Positions 52,947-62,677 of a stretch of 64,000 nucleotides of DNA are shown here, piece by piece. Positions within the stretch are counted from its first letter, which is position 1, and the number at the start of each line of letters is the position of its first letter. The position numbers and the translations under genes were made by a program. The notes under the pieces were generated by a model. That model was not told the DNA's origin, ran no database searches, and saw only the letters and a list, made by a program, of their open reading frames with translations. This DNA is from Nitrospira sp. (lineage in GTDB: Bacteria > Nitrospirota > Nitrospiria > Nitrospirales > Nitrospiraceae): assembly GCA_024998625.1 (NCBI GenBank), contig JACOEL010000001.1, forward strand, positions 248,001-312,000. The letters are read 5' to 3'.

Positions 52947-53111
52947 GGATCAATCGAATGGAGGTAGATGTTCATATCAAAAGGCCTCCGCTTAGACAGA
53001 CCTGTTCCATCTATCGGAGGCGGACAATAAGCCGGATACACCCGACAGGTCAAGTCGATCAGCATAGCCCTTGGATCTGCACGTGTCCAAGATACCGCCC
53101 GCCACGCGCTA

Positions 53112-53139
53112 TTGACTTGCGCGTTGATATGATTATGTT
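53112..53139 (+). promoter_or_regulatory. Probable sigma-70-type promoter for clpB
   Basis: TTGACT, 16 nt, TATGTT; expected start near 53146, 29 nt before ClpB. No sigma-32-type or CIRCE element is recognised in the 228-nt spacer. Confidence 0.45.
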
Positions 53140-53174
53140 CTTTCAATAGATACACCCACCCAGGAGTGACCCAC

Positions 53175-55769
53175 ATGGATATGAACAGGATGACCGTCAA
53201 ACTACAAGAGGCCTTGCAAAGCGCATCAGCCCTTGCCATGCGCCGGGGGCATCAGGGTATTGACGTCGAACACCTGCTCCTTGCCCTCATGGAGCAGGAG
53301 GGGGGGATCGCGGGATCCTTGCTTGAAGAGGCTGGGGTGTCTCCTGCCGCAGTTCGCCAAGCAGCGGAACAGGCGTTGACCAAGATAGCTCAAGTGCATG
53401 GGCCTGGCGCGGCGCCTGGGCAGATTCATCTCACTCCCCGCCTGGGCTCACTCTTGACTAAGGCTGAAGACCGAATGAAGGAACTCCGTGACGACTTCGT
53501 GAGTGTCGAACACATTATCCTGGCCATGGCGGAAGAAGGCGGTATCTTTCGCCGGCTCAACCTTACCCGCGAACGCCTGCTGTCCGCTCTGCAGCAGGTA
53601 CGGGGAAATCAACGAGTCACCAGCCAGGACCCGGAAGGCACATACCAGGCGCTCGAAAAATATGGACGGGACCTCACCAAACTTGCGGGACAGGGCAAAC
53701 TGGATCCGGTCATCGGCCGAGACGACGAAATCCGACGGACTATCCAGATTCTCTCACGTCGTACCAAGAACAATCCCGTCCTCATCGGTGAGCCAGGTGT
53801 CGGTAAAACGGCCATCGTGGAGGGTCTCGCACAACGCATCGTCAAAGGAGATGTCCCGGAAGGGCTCAAGCAAAAGCGAGTGGTGGTCCTCGATATGGGC
53901 GCGCTCGTTGCCGGAGCCAAGTTTCGCGGCGAGTTCGAAGAACGATTAAAAGCCGTTCTCAAGGAAATTCAGTCGGCGCAGGGACAAGTCCTGTTGTTCA
54001 TCGACGAGCTCCACACGGTGGTGGGAGCCGGTGCTGCGGAAGGCGCTATGGATGCCGCGAATCTGCTCAAGCCCATGCTGGCCAGAGGCGAGATGCACCT
54101 CATTGGCGCCACCACCCTCGACGAGTACCGTAAACACATTGAGAAAGACGCCGCGTTGGAACGTCGCTTTCAAACGGTCCTCGTGGACCAACCGACCGTC
54201 GAAGATACCATTTCAATCCTCCGCGGCTTGAAAGAACGCTACGAAGTACACCACGGGGTGCGGATCAAAGATGCGGCGCTGGTCGCGGCGGCCAAATTAT
54301 CGAACCGCTATATCGGCGACCGGTTTCTGCCTGACAAAGCCATCGACCTGGTCGACGAGTCTGCCGCACGCCTTCGAACAGAAATCGACAGCCTGCCGGC
54401 CGAGTTGGACGAAGTCTCGCGCAAGGTGCTTCAGCTTGAGATCGAACGGGAAGCGCTGAAAAAGGAAACGGATGCGGGCAGCAAGGCACGGCTGCAATCG
54501 ATTGAGAAAGAACTGACCGAGAAAAACCGCGATCTCCAGGCGCTCAAGACGCGCTGGGAGTCCGAGAAAAACTCGGTCAGTAAGCTCAGAAAAATCCGTC
54601 AGCAGATCGAAGAAGTCAAACAAAAAATCGAGCAGTCCGAACGAGCGTACGACTTGAATAGGGTCGCTGAACTGCGCTACGGCGAGCTGCCGAGGCTCGA
54701 ACGGGAGCTCGAACTAGAGCAGCAACATCTCGGCAAGAAACAAAATGAAAGCCGCCTCCTCAAGGAAGAAGTGGATGAAGAGGATATCGCTGCCGTCGTC
54801 AGTCGGTGGACCGGTATCCCTGTCACCCGTCTGGTCGAAGGCGAAATGGAAAAACTCCTTAAGCTGGACGAACTCCTGCACCGGCGCGTAGTAGGACAGG
54901 AACAGGCCGTCACCGCAGTGGTAGACGCCGTACTCCGCGCACGCTCCGGTATCAAGGATCCCAATCGCCCCATCGGATCGTTCTTGTTCCTCGGGCCCAC
55001 CGGTGTCGGCAAAACAGAACTGGCGCGGGCACTCTCGGTCACGCTGTTCGATGATGAGTCGAACCTCATCCGCATCGACATGTCAGAGTATATGGAGAAA
55101 CACACGGTCGCGCGACTGATCGGCGCTCCTCCCGGCTATGTCGGATACGAAGAAGGCGGTCAGCTGACCGAAGCCGTGCGACGGCATCCCTTCTCCGTCA
55201 TTCTCTTCGATGAAATCGAAAAGGCTCACCACGACGTCTTCAACATTCTTTTGCAGGTCCTCGACGACGGACGGCTGACCGATTCCCAGGGTCGAACCGT
55301 GGACTTCAAGAACACCGTGCTGATCATGACGTCGAATATCGGGAGCCAGCATATCCTGGAAGCGCAACAGGCCGGTGCCTCGTATGAGACGATGAAGGCT
55401 CAAGTGACCGGCGAATTACGGGCACACTTCCGGCCGGAATTCCTGAACCGGGTCGATGAAATCGTGGTCTTCCATGCCTTGAGCAATGAACACCTGGCGA
55501 AGATCGTGGAGATCCAGCTGGAGCGGTTGCGTGCCCGGTTGATGGAACGGCGGATTACCCTGACGGTGACGCCCGACGCGCTACACAACCTCGGGCAGCG
55601 CGGATATGATCCCGTATATGGAGCAAGACCGCTGAAGCGGCTCATTCAGCAGGAAATCGAAACCCCTATGGCACGTCAGCTGATCAAAGGTGAACTACGG
55701 GATGGAGATACGGCCGTGGTGGATCTGAAGGACGGGCACATCGCCATCATACCGACGGTCGCACCCTAA
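53175..55769 (+). CDS. clpB: Disaggregase ClpB
   Basis: An 864-residue class-I Clp/Hsp100 ATPase. The N-terminal repeat domain opens with [20 protein letters not shown]. The first ATPase has Walker [19 protein letters not shown] (residue 205 on) and [20 protein letters not shown]. The coiled-coil M-domain (about residues 400-530) marks it as ClpB rather than ClpA or ClpC. The second ATPase has [10 protein letters not shown] (residue 607 on) and sensor motifs; the C-terminal part is [16 protein letters not shown]. ClpB frees aggregated proteins with DnaK. No ClpP-binding loop is expected. Start at 53175 has AGGAG 8 nt before; a GTG at 53166 lies inside that site. Confidence 0.98.
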   Translation: MDMNRMTVKLQEALQSASALAMRRGHQGIDVEHLLLALMEQEGGIAGSLLEEAGVSPAAVRQAAEQALTKIAQVHGPGAAPGQIHLTPRLGSLLTKAEDRMKELRDDFVSVEHIILAMAEEGGIFRRLNLTRERLLSALQQVRGNQRVTSQDPEGTYQALEKYGRDLTKLAGQGKLDPVIGRDDEIRRTIQILSRRTKNNPVLIGEPGVGKTAIVEGLAQRIVKGDVPEGLKQKRVVVLDMGALVAGAKFRGEFEERLKAVLKEIQSAQGQVLLFIDELHTVVGAGAAEGAMDAANLLKPMLARGEMHLIGATTLDEYRKHIEKDAALERRFQTVLVDQPTVEDTISILRGLKERYEVHHGVRIKDAALVAAAKLSNRYIGDRFLPDKAIDLVDESAARLRTEIDSLPAELDEVSRKVLQLEIEREALKKETDAGSKARLQSIEKELTEKNRDLQALKTRWESEKNSVSKLRKIRQQIEEVKQKIEQSERAYDLNRVAELRYGELPRLERELELEQQHLGKKQNESRLLKEEVDEEDIAAVVSRWTGIPVTRLVEGEMEKLLKLDELLHRRVVGQEQAVTAVVDAVLRARSGIKDPNRPIGSFLFLGPTGVGKTELARALSVTLFDDESNLIRIDMSEYMEKHTVARLIGAPPGYVGYEEGGQLTEAVRRHPFSVILFDEIEKAHHDVFNILLQVLDDGRLTDSQGRTVDFKNTVLIMTSNIGSQHILEAQQAGASYETMKAQVTGELRAHFRPEFLNRVDEIVVFHALSNEHLAKIVEIQLERLRARLMERRITLTVTPDALHNLGQRGYDPVYGARPLKRLIQQEIETPMARQLIKGELRDGDTAVVDLKDGHIAIIPTVAP

Positions 55770-55781
55770 CGAATGACTGTA

Positions 55782-55841
55782 GAAGGGACGAGGGGCGGAA
55801 CAGCCGGATGGTGTTATCCGATGAACACTGCCCCTCCCTTC
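55782..55841. terminator. Possible shared hairpin between clpB and the convergent gene
   Basis: GAAGGG and AGGGGC pair with GCCCCT and CCCTTC, leaving a 3-nt bulge and a loop of about 33 nt. It lies between the convergent 3' ends and includes the last codons of the unknown gene. The large loop and lack of T-runs make it a weak call. Confidence 0.3.
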
Positions 55842-56239
55842 GTGTCTGTGTCTTTGCCGCTGAAGCGTTTCTTATCGATCCGACATTCGGTTTGCGACAC
55901 GTCCAGGCGATGCCCCTTGATCGTATGGAAGGAACCTCGGCTGAACACAACCCGGTTCCCCTCTTTCAACTCCAGCGCAAAGACTACCGTCCCCGACTCT
56001 TCGTGTTTCAATGACACACTCGTCGGACTCTTGGCGAGCTGATAGGCGCGCCGCTCATTGAAGGTCAGATTGCTATCGACCACTTTCGCCATCATGCGGC
56101 CCACGTCGTCGAACAGCGCGAAGTTCACGAGCAATGCCCGCGCCGGTTCCTTGATGGCCACTTCAAATTGCGGCACCCCTTCGATATCAATGATGCCGTT
56201 GGAATTCCGATACAGATTGGAACCGACTTCAATATCCAT
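55814..56239 (-). CDS. Hypothetical protein
   Basis: A 141-residue soluble protein without signal or membrane segment; mostly beta-strand pattern (IIDIEGVPQFEVAIKEPARA, LLVNFALFDDVGRMMAKVVD, GTVVFALELKEGNRVVFSRG). No family is recognised. The start at 56239 has GGAG 8 nt upstream, better spaced than the GTG at 56243-56245. Convergent with clpB, and 41 nt downstream of a small membrane protein gene on the same strand. Confidence 0.65.
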   Translation of the reverse strand: MDIEVGSNLYRNSNGIIDIEGVPQFEVAIKEPARALLVNFALFDDVGRMMAKVVDSNLTFNERRAYQLAKSPTSVSLKHEESGTVVFALELKEGNRVVFSRGSFHTIKGHRLDVSQTECRIDKKRFSGKDTDTKGGAVFIG

Positions 56240-56280
56240 CGACACGACTCCTTATGCTGCACGGCACCGGGAGCTGCCCG

Positions 56281-56511
56281 CTATGCCTTCTTGATACGGT
56301 CCAGAATCAGCGCGATACACCCGCCTAACAATCCTCCGCCCAGAATCGTCGTCAACAATTCGACCAGCTTGAGCTCCCACACCGATCCTTGCGCCTGGAG
56401 CGCCTCACGGATCCCGCCCTGCAGAAGAATCACCGCCAAGGCCATGGTCGCACCGACGATGAACCACCAGGCAAAGACTCGCGCCGTATGGATGACGGGA
56501 GATTCCTTCAC
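56281..56511 (-). CDS. Small two-helix membrane protein
   Basis: A 76-residue protein with two hydrophobic helices (ARVFAWWFIVGATMALAVIL and LLTTILGGGLLGGCIALILD) and a basic end (RIKKA). The GTG start overlaps the comM stop by 4 nt (GTGA), which supports translation. No family recognised; glycine-rich helix GGGLLGG suggests helix packing. Confidence 0.6.
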   Translation of the reverse strand: MKESPVIHTARVFAWWFIVGATMALAVILLQGGIREALQAQGSVWELKLVELLTTILGGGLLGGCIALILDRIKKA

Positions 56512-58037
56512 AACTCGACTCGTCGATCAAAACTCCGGTACTGAATCGCTTCGGCCAGATGCGCGGGACCGATACTACCAGAATCGGCCAAGTCGGCAAT
56601 AGTACGCGCCACACGAAGGATGCGTCCATGGGCACGGGCAGAAAATCCCAACCGGGTCATGGCCTGCTCCAGCAGCTCACGGCTCTGCAGATCCAATGCA
56701 CAATACTGCTTCAGGTGGCGCGGTTTCAATTGGGCATTGGTGTAAATTCCATCACCACGATACCGCTCCGCCTGACGCGCCCGCGCAGCCATCACTCTCG
56801 TACGGATGACGGCCGATGAATCGGTCACGGCGACATCTTCGCCAAGCGCACGAATCGGCACAGCCGGCACTTCGATCTGCAAATCAAGACGATCCAGCAA
56901 CGGGCCGGACAAGCGCCCCCGGTACCGTCGTACCTGCGCCGCACTACAGACGCAGTCCTTGCTCCGATCGCCATAATAGCCGCAGGGGCAGGGGTTCATT
57001 GCAGCCACCAGCATGAACCGGGCAGGAAATCGAAGGGAACCGCTGGCGCGCGTCACGGTCACATGCCCATCCTCAAGCGGTTGCCTCAGGCCGTCCAGCG
57101 TCGCACGCCCAAACTCGCCGGCCTCATCCAGAAACAGCACCCCATTGTGGGCCAGCGAGACTTCCCCGGGTCGTGGCATGGTTCCGCCACCGATCAGGCC
57201 GGCCTCGGAAATACTGTGATGCGGGGCCCTGAACGGCCGGCGTCGCATGAGAGGCTGCTCTTTGGATAGTTGCCCGACTACGCTATGAATGCGACTGGTC
57301 TCCAGTGCCTCCTCCTGCGCCAATAACGGCAAAATTCCCGGCAGGCGACGAGCCAGCATCGTCTTGCCTGCGCCCGGGGGGCCCATCATGAGCAGGTTAT
57401 GTCCGCCGGCTGCAGCCACCTCGATTGCGCGTTTCGCATGCGTCTGCCCCTTCACGTCGGCAAAATCTTCATCGTCAGGAAGTCCGGAAGAAGCCGAACC
57501 ATCCTGCGACACCGATACCTTCGCGATCGTCAACGCGCCACGCAAGAATTCCACGGCCTGCGGTAACGTATGAATCGGGAACACTTCTGCGCCCTCGACG
57601 AGAGCCGCCTCCCCAGCGTTCTCGGCGGAGACCAGCACCGGATGACGACGGCGACAGACGGCACCGATCGAAAGCGCGCCGGGGATAGGCTTCAGGCGGC
57701 CGTCCAGCGAGAGTTCTCCCACAAACACAAAATCTTTCACCGCTTCAAGCGGAATGATATCTTCTGCCGTCAGAATGCCCAGGGCAATGGCCAGGTCCAG
57801 GCCGGCACCTTCCTTCTTGATGTTCGCGGGTGCCAGATTGACCGTGACTTTTTTCACAGGAAAGTGAAAGCCGCTGTTTTTAAGCGCGGCACGAACCCGG
57901 TCACGACTCTCACGCACTGTGGCATCGGGCAGTCCGACGATGGAGAACTGAGGAAGACCGGAAGAGATATCGACTTCCACGTCAACCAGATGCGCATCGA
58001 CGCCTACAATCGCTGCACTTAACACATTAGCCAGCAC
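56508..58037 (-). CDS. comM: Magnesium chelatase-like AAA+ ATPase ComM/YifB
   Basis: A 509-residue YifB/ComM protein: an N-terminal Lon-like fold (VDVEVDISSGLPQFSIVGLP), AAA+ domain with Walker A MGPPGAGKTMLARRLPGIL, Walker B GVLFLDEAGEF, and a zinc-finger-like insert (NPCPCGYYGDRSKDCVC). ComM is a hexameric helicase that promotes branch migration during natural transformation in Vibrio and others. Starts with GTG at 58037. Downstream it overlaps a small membrane protein gene. Confidence 0.95.
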   Translation of the reverse strand: MLANVLSAAIVGVDAHLVDVEVDISSGLPQFSIVGLPDATVRESRDRVRAALKNSGFHFPVKKVTVNLAPANIKKEGAGLDLAIALGILTAEDIIPLEAVKDFVFVGELSLDGRLKPIPGALSIGAVCRRRHPVLVSAENAGEAALVEGAEVFPIHTLPQAVEFLRGALTIAKVSVSQDGSASSGLPDDEDFADVKGQTHAKRAIEVAAAGGHNLLMMGPPGAGKTMLARRLPGILPLLAQEEALETSRIHSVVGQLSKEQPLMRRRPFRAPHHSISEAGLIGGGTMPRPGEVSLAHNGVLFLDEAGEFGRATLDGLRQPLEDGHVTVTRASGSLRFPARFMLVAAMNPCPCGYYGDRSKDCVCSAAQVRRYRGRLSGPLLDRLDLQIEVPAVPIRALGEDVAVTDSSAVIRTRVMAARARQAERYRGDGIYTNAQLKPRHLKQYCALDLQSRELLEQAMTRLGFSARAHGRILRVARTIADLADSGSIGPAHLAEAIQYRSFDRRVEL

Positions 58038-58266
58038 AGTCCCCCCAGATATCCCTCGTTCGGATCAAGCAGTGTACACCAGGAAATCAGCCGCAAACAG
58101 GCTCCAGTGGCCGAATTATAGGCAGTCAATCCCGCTGAATTCAATCGCCGCTCCCCCATCTCTTGCTGTCCCTCCTCCTTGCTGTAGCGTGCCCTGCGGC
58201 TGTTCTGTATAATGCGGCATGCCACCAGCACGTCACCGTCGGCGCAGTACAGCCCCTCCATCCGAC

Positions 58267-58905
58267 ATGATTGGGCCTTTTGGAACCAGTCAGGCGAGGG
58301 CATTTAGCGGCTCACACCGACCGCACCTTCTCCTGACCGCGCTGCCACTGGCACTTCTTTTCCCTGCCATCGCTCTCAGTCAACCCGTGAGCGACAAACC
58401 GAGCTCTATGATGCAGCCGGTCGCCCAATTGTCACGAACGTCGTCGGTGTATATCGGGTCCGTCATGGCCCTGCTTGCCACGTTTGAAGACGCCGGCATT
58501 CTGCCACCGGAAGGTACGCCCCAGGCCAATGGCATCATCAAGGCTGTCATTCAGTTTCAATCGGCTTTTTTAAAGAGTAATCATCCCGCGATCCGGCAAT
58601 TCTTTACCGACGCCCATCGCGTCAAGCTCGGCCCTCGCGCCGAGGAAGTCGAAACCGCCTTTCGTCGAAGCGGCTGGTCGGCGGATACCTTCGACTCAGT
58701 GATGGCGGCCGGTCAAACCGACAATGTTTGGAACACCGAAGGACTGAGTGAGGGATTCCGTGAATTCAATATCGGCAAGCCGGACTTCGATATTCTTGCG
58801 CGACTGTACGAACAGAGCAGCGCCGCATTCTCCACACAGGGCAAGACCTTCCAGGAGGTCTATGCCCAGCGGCGCCGGGAAATGCCCGGCGCCAAGTCGG
58901 AATGA
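58267..58905 (+). CDS. Exported protein of unknown function
   Basis: A 212-residue protein with a signal peptide (HLLLTALPLALLFPAIALSQ) and a helical mature part (VYIGSVMALLATFEDAGILP, IKAVIQFQSAFLKSNHPAIR, FREFNIGKPDFDILARLYEQ). No family recognised. The ATG at 58267 is preferred: a TATAAT box stands at 58208-58213, so an ATG at 58219 would lie at the RNA start. No good ribosome site is visible for either. Divergent from comM. Confidence 0.6.
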   Translation: MIGPFGTSQARAFSGSHRPHLLLTALPLALLFPAIALSQPVSDKPSSMMQPVAQLSRTSSVYIGSVMALLATFEDAGILPPEGTPQANGIIKAVIQFQSAFLKSNHPAIRQFFTDAHRVKLGPRAEEVETAFRRSGWSADTFDSVMAAGQTDNVWNTEGLSEGFREFNIGKPDFDILARLYEQSSAAFSTQGKTFQEVYAQRRREMPGAKSE

Positions 58906-58977
58906 CCGTCCCCTAGCAGCGAGCGCCGGCGATATCGATCGCCCTTTTTCTCACGATGTGTAGCCCGAGGAGGCATC

Positions 58978-59214
58978 ATGGCAACGAAAGCGTACATTCT
59001 CATCAAGGTCAAGGCAGGCAAGGGCAAGTCGGTGCTCAGCGCCCTGAAGAGCATTGCCGGCGTGGAGCAGATTCACGCCTGTTTCGGCCAACCCGACATT
59101 TTCGTCTTTATCAATGTGGCGGATGAACGGGCGCTCTCGGATGTCGTGATTACGCGAATTCATGCGATCGAGGGAGTGGAAGAAACCGACACTCATATCG
59201 TGGCGGAAACCTAG
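58978..59214 (+). CDS. Stand-alone Lrp/AsnC ligand-binding (RAM) domain protein
   Basis: A 78-residue protein made only of the alpha-beta ligand-binding domain of Lrp/AsnC regulators (AYILIKVKAGKGKSVLSALK, then GQPDIFVFINVADERALSD and IHAIEGVEETDTHIVAE). No DNA-binding helix-turn-helix is present. Such small proteins oligomerise and bind amino acids, but their role is unclear. AGGAGG-type site at about 58968. Its stop abuts the convergent oxidoreductase gene. Confidence 0.85.
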   Translation: MATKAYILIKVKAGKGKSVLSALKSIAGVEQIHACFGQPDIFVFINVADERALSDVVITRIHAIEGVEETDTHIVAET

Positions 59215-60204
59215 CTACAGGTATTCGACCGGCACAACCCGTCCACCCTGCCTGGCTGAAGCATAGCAGGCTTCGGCAATTTCAACCGCACGCTTGCCGT
59301 CTTCGATCGTCACCGGAGGCGGCAAGCCGTTGCGCACAGATTTCACAAAAGCGCGGAGCGTCCTGAGCACAGTCGGCTCCGCAATGCTCGGCCAGTTGCC
59401 GGCGCCATGCCCGGCAGAGACCTGCGCCACTCGCTGCCCGCACCAGTCCGCCGATAACTGCCCTTCGCTTCCGATCAACTCCACTCGCCCGACCCGTCCC
59501 GACGACACCCGCGACACATCCACAAGGCACACCAGACCACTATGAGTCGTCAAACGGCCGATAACCCGACGCTCCGCACCATCCGGCGGCGCCACATCCA
59601 TCTCACAGGACACCGTTAGCATCTCGTCTCCGGTCAGGACACGAGCCAGGTCCAAGAGATGAATGCCGGTCTCAAGCAAACAGCCGCGTCCGCCGAATCC
59701 CCGCCCGTCCTCATTCATCCCATGAGGCTCCATGCGACTGGCGAGGCTCAGATATTGGAGGGCACCGATCTGTGCCTGTCGCTCCCGCAGCATACCCACG
59801 GCGGCATCAAACCGTAACGTGTGTGCAGTCATCATAATCTGACCGCTTCTCTGCGCGGCCTGCGCAATGACACGAGCATCCCTTGCCGATATCGCCAAGG
59901 GCTTCTCAACCAACAATGCTTTCTGCGCCTGTACCACTGCCAGGCAGATCTCCCGATTGAGTTCTGGCGGAGCCACGACGACCACGGCCTCCACATGAGG
60001 ATCCGTGATCAACTCATGATAGTCGGGATAACAGGGCACGGCCGGCGCAGATGCCAGGCCAGTTCCCTCGGCAGTCCGACGGCGGCTGACCGCCGCCAGA
60101 CGTGCTTCAGGCAGGTCCTGCACAAGGTGCTTGACGTAGCGGCTGCCATGATGGCCGACGCCGATCAGTCCGATTCCAAGGGGTAAACCCGGTTCGTGAG
60201 ACAT
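59215..60204 (-). CDS. Gfo/Idh/MocA-family oxidoreductase
   Basis: A 329-residue NAD(P)-dependent oxidoreductase. The Rossmann motif is IGLIGVGHHGSRYVKHL, the active-site EKP is in LLVEKPLAISARDARVI, and the C-terminal domain binds substrate, which in this family is a sugar or cyclitol. Conserved GIHLLDLARVLTGDE provides the usual catalytic histidine region. Substrate unknown; no sugar genes adjoin it. No strong ribosome site precedes the ATG. Confidence 0.85.
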   Translation of the reverse strand: MSHEPGLPLGIGLIGVGHHGSRYVKHLVQDLPEARLAAVSRRRTAEGTGLASAPAVPCYPDYHELITDPHVEAVVVVAPPELNREICLAVVQAQKALLVEKPLAISARDARVIAQAAQRSGQIMMTAHTLRFDAAVGMLRERQAQIGALQYLSLASRMEPHGMNEDGRGFGGRGCLLETGIHLLDLARVLTGDEMLTVSCEMDVAPPDGAERRVIGRLTTHSGLVCLVDVSRVSSGRVGRVELIGSEGQLSADWCGQRVAQVSAGHGAGNWPSIAEPTVLRTLRAFVKSVRNGLPPPVTIEDGKRAVEIAEACYASARQGGRVVPVEYL

Positions 60205-60274
60205 CGTTGTCGCGCACTCTACCGACCGCCCGGCAACGGGTCAATATGCCTCGACCACTCAGCCCTCGCCTCGA

Positions 60275-60304
60275 TTGACAACGCCCAAATACGCTCCCTA
60301 TAGT
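60275..60304 (+). promoter_or_regulatory. Sigma-70 promoter for the dienelactone-hydrolase-like gene
   Basis: TTGACA, 18 nt, TATAGT. The -35 is perfect and the -10 has five of six matches. Expected start near 60311, 47 nt before the coding start. Confidence 0.6.
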
Positions 60305-60357
60305 ACCGAAGGAATTCGCCCGAAGCCGACGTCAATCGAGAAAGGACCTCATCGCCC

Positions 60358-61149
60358 ATGACTACTCAGGCAGCACCCTTTTCACTGGATCAGATCGGAA
60401 CCGGTACGGCTCGCTTCCCGAGTGGTATGGCCATTCCCACCGCGACGGATGCCATGGTGGATCCCTATATCCGCACGCGCGTGAGCAAAGACGTGCAGGT
60501 GGAATGTATCGAGTTCTGGCCGCAAGATAAGACTGCCTATCCCGGTATCGTGCTCTTGCACGATTGGTGGGGCTTGAATTCTCAGATCACAGACCTCGGT
60601 GCCAGATTGGCCTGCGAAGGCTACGGCGTGATCATTCCCAAGTTATACGGACGGCTTGGCGGGATGGTCACAGCCAACACCGAAGTAGCAGAAGCACTCA
60701 TGGCCAAGTGCAATGAAAAGCTGCTGCTGCAGGACATCAACACCTGCTGCGAATACCTCAACACCACGGCCCACACCAAGCGCAATATCCATGGCGTCGT
60801 CGGATTTGGGATGGGCGCCAGTCTGGCGATCCGGTTCGCCTGTCAACGCAAGCGGCTGCGAGCCGCCGTCGCCTATTATGGAAAGGTCACCGCTCCCGAC
60901 CAACTGACGAATATGATGAGTCCGTTGCTCTATCACCAGGCCGAACAGGACACCTGGGCAACTCAGCAGGATGTCAATCACCTGAAGGCCGCCGCGAGCC
61001 AAGGGAAGCGCATCGAGATCAAGATCTACCCGGGGGCCTCTCACGCGTTCTGTGACGAGACACGTCCGGCCGGCTACCAGCCCGAGGCCGCAACCCAGGC
61101 TTGGGATGCCACCGTCGCATTTCTCAAAACCTCTTTTCAAGGAACATAG
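60358..61149 (+). CDS. Dienelactone hydrolase-like protein without catalytic nucleophile
   Basis: A 263-residue alpha/beta-hydrolase of the dienelactone hydrolase family: GIVLLHDWWGLNSQITDLGA at the oxyanion region, and the C-terminal YPGASHAF with H229. The nucleophile elbow, GxCxG or GxSxG in active members, reads GFGMG, so position 151 is glycine. The acid segment (LYHQAEQDTW) is also atypical. The protein is therefore probably not a normal hydrolase, though it may bind a related ligand. It has a separate sigma-70-like promoter and appears monocistronic. Confidence 0.8.
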   Translation: MTTQAAPFSLDQIGTGTARFPSGMAIPTATDAMVDPYIRTRVSKDVQVECIEFWPQDKTAYPGIVLLHDWWGLNSQITDLGARLACEGYGVIIPKLYGRLGGMVTANTEVAEALMAKCNEKLLLQDINTCCEYLNTTAHTKRNIHGVVGFGMGASLAIRFACQRKRLRAAVAYYGKVTAPDQLTNMMSPLLYHQAEQDTWATQQDVNHLKAAASQGKRIEIKIYPGASHAFCDETRPAGYQPEAATQAWDATVAFLKTSFQGT

Positions 61150-61241
61150 CGGACACCGATGGGCAAGGCAACCGGTCATGAATGGCCGCCGCACAGTGCC
61201 TCTCGCCCGCTGCTCCGCACGCAAAGAAAGTATTCGCACTC

Positions 61242-62216
61242 ATGCCGAATCATTCAGTTCGCACCCTGTTCATCGCCTGTTGTGTCACCACCATGCTGAC
61301 GGCAGCAGTCGTGGCCCAGGCCGACGCGCCGTCGCCCCAAGCCAAAGCAACACTTGCCAATCGCCTGCCCGCCTTTCACGACCTGGTGCGGGCCGATGCC
61401 GCATCACTAGCGGCCCTCCCAACCCAGGGCGATTCGCTGGGCCTGTTTAAGACGGTCCTCGGCCCGCAGCTGGGATTGAACGACGTCGCCATGACCCTCG
61501 GAGCCAAGGGTCTCTCGCCCGCCATGAGCCAGGAGCTCCTGATCCCCGATCTTACGAAGTCGGCCAATGAGCTCGTGCGGGGACTTGCCGCATGGCAACT
61601 GACACAAGCCGCCAAAGACTCCGGTATCTCCGCAGGAACGGAACAACGGGAAAACCTTCAGCGACAAATCGAATCTCAAATGACTTGGCTGACCGACGGC
61701 ACACCTCTGGAGACACCTCTGCGCCAGCTGCTGGCGTTGCTCAAAGAATCCCCGACACAGGAAGCAGCCGCCCCCCTACAGGGAACGATCGCCCCAATCG
61801 AATTATGGGCCATCGATACCGTATATCGGGAATGGTTCCGTCTCTACAATTGGAAAGATCAGGTCCGTCAGCAGCGTGGCCTCACACGATTGTGCGGTAC
61901 GTGGCAATGGTCGATTCACAATCATCAGAATCATCGTGAGGAAAAAACGGCCGTGATCTTCGCCCCGCCGGGACTCGCGTCGTCGACCAGTCCCGCGGAA
62001 ATCACCGTCCTCGGCGACAGCGTCTATTTACGATGGGAAACCAGGGCGGGGGTGCAGGAAGACAGTCTGTTATTTTCCGGAGAAGGACGACGCCTGGAAG
62101 GAACGTTTGTGAATACGGCGGGCGGATGGGGATCAATTACCGGCAAACGTACCGCGACCTGCGTGACGGAGGGAGGGGGAAAACCTGCGCCGTCACCGCG
62201 TCGCCAGCATCACTGA
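61242..62216 (+). CDS. Exported protein of unknown function
   Basis: A 324-residue protein with a signal peptide (TLFIACCVTTMLTAAVVAQA). The middle is helical (residues about 80-200); the C-terminal 100 residues are beta-rich, with paired cysteines (LCGTWQWSIHN and ATCVTEGG) that could form a disulfide in the periplasm. No family recognised. Start at 61242 is chosen because the signal peptide begins there. Its end overlaps the convergent DUF423 gene by 7 nt. Confidence 0.6.
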   Translation: MPNHSVRTLFIACCVTTMLTAAVVAQADAPSPQAKATLANRLPAFHDLVRADAASLAALPTQGDSLGLFKTVLGPQLGLNDVAMTLGAKGLSPAMSQELLIPDLTKSANELVRGLAAWQLTQAAKDSGISAGTEQRENLQRQIESQMTWLTDGTPLETPLRQLLALLKESPTQEAAAPLQGTIAPIELWAIDTVYREWFRLYNWKDQVRQQRGLTRLCGTWQWSIHNHQNHREEKTAVIFAPPGLASSTSPAEITVLGDSVYLRWETRAGVQEDSLLFSGEGRRLEGTFVNTAGGWGSITGKRTATCVTEGGGKPAPSPRRQHH

Positions 62217-62605
62217 ACAGGTCCCGCGCGCCAGGCAGTCCAGGCCACACAGGCCCATCCGGAAATAAAGGAAACACCGCCAAGGGGAGTCAACGCTCCC
62301 ATCCACTTGATTCCCGCCAGCGCCACGATATACAAACTGCCGCTGAACAGGAGAATCCCGATGCAAAAGAGCCAACCGGCCTTTAGCGCCAGCGGATCTT
62401 CCGTCTCACGAACCAGCCAGGCTACGACAAACAGACCGAGAGCATGGTACATTTGGTAGCGGGCCGCCGTTTCATAGACGGCAAGCATGGAGGGATCCAG
62501 AATCGATTTGAGCGCATGGGCGCCGAAGGCACCTGCGGCCACGGATGCCGCAGCGAACAGGCCGCCGAGAAACACAAACCGGAACGAGCGCGCCGCCACA
62601 GCCAT
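62210..62605 (-). CDS. DUF423 membrane protein (YgdD-like)
   Basis: A 131-residue inner-membrane protein with four helices. Family marks are VAAGAFGAHALKSILDP near the start, YQMYHALGLFVVAWL and LLFSGSLYIVAL, then LTPLGGVSFISGWA. The function of DUF423 is not known. Start at 62605 has an ideal AGGAGG 5 nt upstream. The open frame further upstream overlaps the divergent zinc-ribbon gene and is not used. Confidence 0.88.
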   Translation of the reverse strand: MAVAARSFRFVFLGGLFAAASVAAGAFGAHALKSILDPSMLAVYETAARYQMYHALGLFVVAWLVRETEDPLALKAGWLFCIGILLFSGSLYIVALAGIKWMGALTPLGGVSFISGWACVAWTAWRAGPVQ

Positions 62606-62677
62606 ACGATCCTCCTGATCAGACGCAGCCATTGGCAAAGGCATGGCACGCGATTCTAACACGACTCTCGCTGAAAA

